Assembly (NCBI GenBank): GCA_045591645.1
Contig: JAZNTG010000060.1
Span: 1-10,276 of the forward strand
DNA length: 10,276 nucleotides
Source of the DNA: SFWF01 sp045591645
GTDB lineage: Bacteria > Bacillota > Clostridia > Oscillospirales > Acutalibacteraceae
Direction: 5' to 3'
This document shows positions 6,943 through 10,276 of this stretch, one piece after another. Within the stretch, counting starts at the first letter, position 1, and every line of letters begins with the position of its first letter. The notes beneath the pieces are model-generated. The model searched no databases. It saw only the letters and a program-made list of their open reading frames with translations, and had not been told where the DNA came from. A program made the translations under genes and the position numbers.

Positions 6943-7095
6943 ATGGAAAGAATCAAAACTTTAAGCTCAAGAAATCTTGAAGCTTCGGCTAAGACCGGCG
7001 GCTGCGGCGAATGCCAGACTTCCTGCCAGTCTGCAAGCAAGACTTCCTGCTCTGTTGCTAACCAGCAGTGCGAAAAGTGCAAGGCAGACAAATAA
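6943..7095 (+). CDS. scfA: SCIFF ranthipeptide precursor, variant lacking Cys32 and Thr37
   Basis: A 50-residue ribosomal peptide of the SCIFF family (six cysteines in forty-five residues), substrate of the radical SAM maturase encoded downstream. Family hallmarks: N-terminal leader MERIKTLSSRNLEASAK, then TGGCGECQTSCQSAS and KTSC, then VANQQCEKC. Cysteines are at 21, 24, 28, 36, 43 and 46. In canonical SCIFF as I recall it, position 32 is Cys (SACKTSC) and 37 is Thr, and these two form the reported thioether. Here codon 7036-7038 is AGC (Ser32) and 7051-7053 is TCT (Ser37), while Cys46 is extra. The reading is unambiguous: AGGGAGG at 6928-6934, 8 bases before ATG, an intact frame and a TAA stop. 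A terminator/attenuator follows 19 bases later, which fits making far more peptide than enzyme. The biological role of SCIFF is not settled. Confidence 0.93.
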   Translation: MERIKTLSSRNLEASAKTGGCGECQTSCQSASKTSCSVANQQCEKCKADK

Positions 7096-7114
7096 GCAAA
7101 TTTTAAAAAAGATT

Positions 7115-7143
7115 TAGCCGCAGGACTCTGCGGCTATTTTTCT
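7115..7143 (+). terminator. Intrinsic terminator/attenuator between scfA and scfB
   Basis: A 9-bp perfect stem (7115-7123, TAGCCGCAG, with 7128-7136, CTGCGGCTA) and a 4-base loop GACT, followed by TTTTTCT (7137-7143). No second promoter is evident before scfB, so scfB and the genes after it probably depend on read-through. The U-tract ends one base before the ATG at 7144 and a few bases before the GGAG used for the likely TTG start. Confidence 0.88.
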
Positions 7144-7145
7144 AT

Positions 7146-7161
7146 GGAGATGCATAAATTG
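7146..7161 (+). promoter_or_regulatory. Ribosome binding site that selects a TTG start for scfB
   Basis: GGAG (7146-7149) lies 9 bases before TTG (7159-7161). The two upstream ATG codons (7144 and 7150) have only the terminator hairpin and its U-tract in front of them and no Shine-Dalgarno sequence. The GGAG in fact overlaps the first ATG. Confidence 0.65.
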
Positions 7162-8544
7162 ATTCACGCATATAAACTTAACGGATACAATATTATACTT
7201 GATGTAAACTCAGGCTCGGTTCACGTGGTCGATGAGGTCGCTTTTGACATCATAAAGGACTATGAGTTAAAGGACCGCGACACCATAATCGCCGAGACTA
7301 TGCAAAAGTACCGAGACCGCGAGGACGTAAACGTTCAGGACATTAAGAATGTTTTCGAGGATATTGAGGCTCTAAAAGCCGATGGCAAGCTCTTTACCGA
7401 GGATAAGTTCCGCGCGCTAGCAGGACAGTTCAAAAAACGTCAGTCGGTAATAAAGGCTATTTGTCTTCACGTTGCTCACGACTGTAACCTCGCCTGTAAA
7501 TACTGCTTTGCGGGCGAGGGCGAGTATCACGGAGCCAGAGGTCTTATGTCCTTTGAAGTTGGCAAGAAGGCTCTGGATTTCCTCGTTGCAAACTCGGGCA
7601 CCCGAAAAAATCTTGAGGTCGACTTTTTTGGCGGTGAGCCGTCGCTCAACTTCGAGGTAGTAAAAAAACTTGTTGAATACGGCAGAAGTATTGAAAAGGC
7701 GGCAAATAAAAATTTCCGCTTTACATATACGACTAACGGCATTATTCTGAACGATGAGATAATGGAGTTCTGTAACAAAGAGATGAGCAATGTTGTGCTC
7801 TCGCTCGACGGCAGACGCGAGGTCAACGACCGTATGCGCACCTTCCGCGGCGGTCGCGGCTCTTATGATAATATCGTGCCAAAATTCCAAAAGTTTGCCG
7901 ATTCGCGAGGGCAGAAGGATTATTACATCCGCGGTACATACACCCATTATAATACAGATTTTGCCGCCGATATTCTACATATGGCAGACCTAGGCTTTAA
8001 GGAAATATCTATAGAGCCTGTTGTGGCTGACCCTTCTGAGCCGTATGCTCTTACAGAGTCCGATCTGCCCACTCTGCTAGAACAGTATGAGATTCTCGCC
8101 AAAGAAATGATAAAGAGAAATAAAAGGGGCGAGGGCTTCACCTTCTACCACTATATGATAGACCTTGACGGCGGCCCCTGCGTTGTCAAACGCGTTTCGG
8201 GCTGCGGCGTGGGTACAGAATATATGGCAGTCACACCCAACGGTGACCTTTACCCCTGTCACCAATTTGCGGGCGATCCGAACTTCCTGCTCGGAAATGT
8301 CGCGGTAGGCATCACTAATGATAAGGTCTGCGAGCAATTTCGGGAATGTAATATTTACTCCCATAAGGAATGTGACGACTGCTTCGCAAGAATGTACTGC
8401 TCGGGCGGCTGTGCGGCAAATGCATACCACTCCACAGGCAGTGTAACCGGTGTTTACGCGCTTGGCTGTGAGCTTCACAGAAAGCGTATTGAATGCGCTA
8501 TTATGATAAAGGCGGCAGAAGCGTTCGGTGACCAAAATGATTAA
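7159..8544 (+). CDS. scfB: SCIFF maturase, radical SAM/SPASM thioether-forming enzyme
   Basis: A 461-residue cytoplasmic iron-sulfur enzyme of the CteB/Tte1186 type, which uses S-adenosylmethionine radical chemistry to make a cysteine thioether in the SCIFF peptide. From TTG 7159, domains in order are as follows. Residues ~1-90 form the peptide-recognition region (IHAYKLNGYNIILDVNSG, typical of this family). A radical SAM core carries CNLACKYC (C109, C113, C116) and FFGGEPS (156-162). A SPASM domain for auxiliary 4Fe-4S clusters has C341, C349 and C367, then C405-x2-C408-x5-C414-x3-C418 and C437. No expected residue appears to be missing. ATG 7144 would add MEMHK, but TTG 7159 has the only ribosome binding site and begins MIHAYKLNGYNI, as I recall the family N-terminus. 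The stop overlaps the start of the next gene by 8 bases. An attenuator lies just upstream. Confidence 0.95.
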   Translation: MIHAYKLNGYNIILDVNSGSVHVVDEVAFDIIKDYELKDRDTIIAETMQKYRDREDVNVQDIKNVFEDIEALKADGKLFTEDKFRALAGQFKKRQSVIKAICLHVAHDCNLACKYCFAGEGEYHGARGLMSFEVGKKALDFLVANSGTRKNLEVDFFGGEPSLNFEVVKKLVEYGRSIEKAANKNFRFTYTTNGIILNDEIMEFCNKEMSNVVLSLDGRREVNDRMRTFRGGRGSYDNIVPKFQKFADSRGQKDYYIRGTYTHYNTDFAADILHMADLGFKEISIEPVVADPSEPYALTESDLPTLLEQYEILAKEMIKRNKRGEGFTFYHYMIDLDGGPCVVKRVSGCGVGTEYMAVTPNGDLYPCHQFAGDPNFLLGNVAVGITNDKVCEQFRECNIYSHKECDDCFARMYCSGGCAANAYHSTGSVTGVYALGCELHRKRIECAIMIKAAEAFGDQND

Positions 8545-8752
8545 ATACGTTTTTCCGCTATCCTACAGATACGATACCCCCAAAAAAGTATTTATTTCTC
8601 TGCTCTGTTATATAGCAATATATATGATCGGTTGCTACATTCCCGTAAGCCTTGTGAGTCTTGTAAGCTCGATATATGTTTTTGTCGGTGGCGGTATACT
8701 TATGGTGAATTATATTCTTAAAAACAAAGGAGACCGTAATGGAACAGAGTAA
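8537..8752 (+). CDS. Small membrane protein of unknown function (71 residues)
   Basis: It starts at ATG 8537, overlapping the scfB stop by 8 bases, with GGTGA at 8527-8531 as a possible ribosome binding site. A GTG at 8528 would add three residues but lies within that site. The sequence begins MIKYVFPLSYRYDTPKKV, a polar, basic, aromatic N-terminus. Two hydrophobic segments follow (about 19-37 and 40-60), with a short basic end (LKNKGDRNGTE). I recall similarly sized MIKYVFP-type proteins in Clostridia but no function. The end overlaps the glycosyltransferase start by 14 bases, so translation is probably coupled on both sides. It could be a membrane partner for the SCIFF product or for the glycosyltransferase, but nothing in the sequence proves either. 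Confidence 0.75.
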   Translation: MIKYVFPLSYRYDTPKKVFISLLCYIAIYMIGCYIPVSLVSLVSSIYVFVGGGILMVNYILKNKGDRNGTE

Positions 8753-10046
8753 AAAAATCTCAAGCCGTATTCTTATAAGATTAATTGTTTGTCTGCAGCT
8801 AGGATTAGTTATGTTCGCCTTCATAAATCTGCAACAGCCGCTGCCTGAGCTCTCAACCGCTGACAATATCTTAGCCTCGCTGCTTTTTTCTCTGCTTTAT
8901 TTTGCTGTTCTGACCGTTTTTGCTTTTGATGAAAAGGCTGAAAATATTTCTCTTCTTTTTGTTGCCGCATCAGCGGCGGCTCTGATAGTTATGAGAGTCG
9001 GTCTGCTCTGTAAGCTTGCGCCTGATTATTATAATTTTCTCAGCGGCTGGATTGAGCAGATGAGAGGACTTTCAGTCGGAGAAGCTATGAGCGAAAAGAT
9101 CGGCGACTACAATATGCCTTATCTTTATTTTCTGCTCGGCGTTTCACGCATCGATATCGACGCTCAGCTACTCATAAAATGGTTTTCCTGCTGTTTTGAC
9201 TTTGTTACCGCCTTTTTTGTAATGAAAACGGTCTCTTTAAAGACCGAAAACCGCCTTGTTCATCATTTAAGCTTTCTTCTTACCTTGGCTCTGCCGACCG
9301 TACTGCTCAACAGCGCATATCTTGCACAGTGTGACGCCATTCTCGCCGCGTTTTGTGCCGCAACCCTTTACTACTCGCTTAAGGGCGACGGTATAAAGGC
9401 GGTCATTGCCTTTTCCCTGGGCTTTTCGCTGAAGCTTCAGGCAATATTTGTATTGCCCGCTCTTATCGTTTGCTTTATTGCAAAGAAATTCAAATTATGG
9501 CACGCAGCTCTCTTCCCCGCGACATTTTTCGTGACCCTTTTGCCCGCTATCTTTGCAGGCAGAAGTCTTATAGACTGTGTGCGAATATATTTTGATCAAG
9601 CCTCGCAGTATCCGCAGCTTACCCTCAGTGCTCCGAATATCTGGCAGCTTTTCGGCGAAGTTGATTTCGAGCCTTTTAACACCTTAGGCATTATGCTGAC
9701 GGGTATGACTGTAGCAGTTCTGCTTTATATCTGCTACACCTACAGGGATAAGATAGACTCAGCCGCTTTAGTAGAACTGTTTTATATTTCTGCTTTAATG
9801 CTGCCGTTTTTGCTTCCGCGTATGCACGAAAGATACTTTTATGTCGCTGATGTTTTATCGGTCGCGGTATTCTTCTATGACCGCCGACGCTGGTATGTAC
9901 CGCTCATCACAGTACTTTCCTCTCTGAACGCATATTTCTGCTTCCTCGGCGGAAATCCGCTCGCGCCCGCATGGTGTGCTGTCGCGCTGCTCGTAATACT
10001 TTCTCTAGCAGTAAAAAGCTTCATTGAAAGGATAAAAACAGTATGA
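8739..10046 (+). CDS. GT-C membrane glycosyltransferase, Gpi18-like mannosyltransferase family (COG5542 type)
   Basis: A 435-residue polytopic protein with about 10-12 hydrophobic segments, typical of GT-C transferases that take a sugar from a polyprenyl-phosphate donor on the outer face of the membrane. Supporting features: an acidic residue in the first large loop (D96, APDYYNF), DYNMPYLYFLLG (123-134) before the next helix, QCD (197-199), GFSLKLQAIFVLPAL (228-242), APNIWQLF (298-305) and RMHERYFY (361-368). This pattern resembles bacterial Gpi18-like proteins, but the assignment is from memory and the donor and acceptor are unknown. ATG 8739 has AAAGGAG (8727-8733) five bases upstream. It overlaps the small membrane protein by 14 bases and the NUDIX gene by 4 (ATGA), placing it within the scf transcript. 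Products could be a cell-surface glycan or, less probably, a glycosylated protein or peptide. Confidence 0.75.
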   Translation: MEQSKKISSRILIRLIVCLQLGLVMFAFINLQQPLPELSTADNILASLLFSLLYFAVLTVFAFDEKAENISLLFVAASAAALIVMRVGLLCKLAPDYYNFLSGWIEQMRGLSVGEAMSEKIGDYNMPYLYFLLGVSRIDIDAQLLIKWFSCCFDFVTAFFVMKTVSLKTENRLVHHLSFLLTLALPTVLLNSAYLAQCDAILAAFCAATLYYSLKGDGIKAVIAFSLGFSLKLQAIFVLPALIVCFIAKKFKLWHAALFPATFFVTLLPAIFAGRSLIDCVRIYFDQASQYPQLTLSAPNIWQLFGEVDFEPFNTLGIMLTGMTVAVLLYICYTYRDKIDSAALVELFYISALMLPFLLPRMHERYFYVADVLSVAVFFYDRRRWYVPLITVLSSLNAYFCFLGGNPLAPAWCAVALLVILSLAVKSFIERIKTV

Positions 10047-10276
10047 ATTTAGAAGAAAAGCAGATAAAAGCCGAGTATTTATACAGAGGTAGAATAATAA
10101 ATGTCCGCCGTGATGAAGCAGAGCTTCCAAACGGCATAATCGCCCTTCGCGAGGTGGTAGAACACCCCGGTGGTGTTACGGTCGCCGCGCTAACCGATGA
10201 GGACGAGATACTCTTTGTCCGTCAGTTCCGCTACCCGTACTCTGAGGTTATCTTGGAAATCCCCGCAGGAAAGCGG
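10043..10276 (+). CDS. nudF: NUDIX hydrolase, ADP-ribose pyrophosphatase type (3' end outside window)
   Basis: The first 78 residues of a NUDIX hydrolase that cleaves ADP-ribose to AMP and ribose 5-phosphate. Visible family features: an N-terminal strand pair with YRGRIINVRRDEAELPNG (13-30), REVVEHPGGVTVAAL (36-50), ILFVRQFRYP (56-65) and EVILEIPAGKR (68-78). The NUDIX box itself (GX5EX7REUXEEXGU) should begin right after the cut and cannot be checked. The start overlaps the glycosyltransferase stop as ATGA, so translation is coupled, and AAAGGA at 10028-10033 can serve as ribosome binding site. The gene is probably housekeeping and need not be functionally linked to the SCIFF genes. Confidence 0.88.
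   Translation, partial: MNLEEKQIKAEYLYRGRIINVRRDEAELPNGIIALREVVEHPGGVTVAALTDEDEILFVRQFRYPYSEVILEIPAGKR

Noticed and set aside
7417..7947. 176-codon minus-strand open frame inside scfB, and similar antisense frames at 8077-8535 and 7527-7841
   Set aside because: These lie opposite a clearly coding, conserved radical SAM gene, have no ribosome binding site or recognisable domain, and have skewed composition. They are shadows of the real frame.

Overview
The window looks like a chromosomal segment of a Gram-positive anaerobe of class Clostridia, probably of the Ruminococcus/Oscillospiraceae type. The main reason is the SCIFF peptide and SCIFF maturase pair, which is close to a Clostridia hallmark. 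Strong GGAGG-type ribosome binding sites and near-consensus TTGACA/TATAAT promoters agree with this. No rRNA, tRNA, CRISPR array, insertion sequence or phage gene was seen, and no gap between genes exceeds about 230 bases.

Left part (1-6024), + strand. It opens with the C-terminal part of an FtsX-type ABC transporter permease that enters from the left edge and ends at a terminator. Next is a monocistronic AGCS-family sodium:alanine/glycine symporter with its own promoter and terminator. A perfect consensus promoter then drives a three-gene unit: an AEC-family carrier, an MFS transporter that retains the two arginines characteristic of the organophosphate:phosphate antiporters, and a HisK-type PHP phosphatase. 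A phosphate-ester transporter beside a phosphomonoesterase suggests uptake and dephosphorylation of a small phosphorylated metabolite. This is inference.

Middle (6107-6942). A bidirectional terminator separates this unit from a minus-strand gene for an unrecognised four-helix membrane protein. That gene also has a perfect consensus promoter. It is divergent from the scf locus across a 225-base spacer that holds a long inverted repeat and a second palindrome placed exactly between the -35 and -10 boxes of the scfA promoter.

Right part (6943-10276), + strand. The SCIFF precursor (scfA) is followed by an intrinsic terminator/attenuator and then by the radical SAM/SPASM maturase (scfB). Downstream, a 71-residue membrane protein, a Gpi18-like GT-C glycosyltransferase and a NUDIX ADP-ribose pyrophosphatase (cut by the right edge) are joined by start/stop overlaps of 8, 14 and 4 bases, so they probably form one transcript. 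The most notable observation is in scfA. The peptide aligns with canonical SCIFF without gaps, but the residues reported as cross-link donor (Cys32) and acceptor (Thr37) are both serine, and an extra Cys at position 46 restores the count to six. The maturase looks intact, so the modification made in this lineage may differ from the characterised one.
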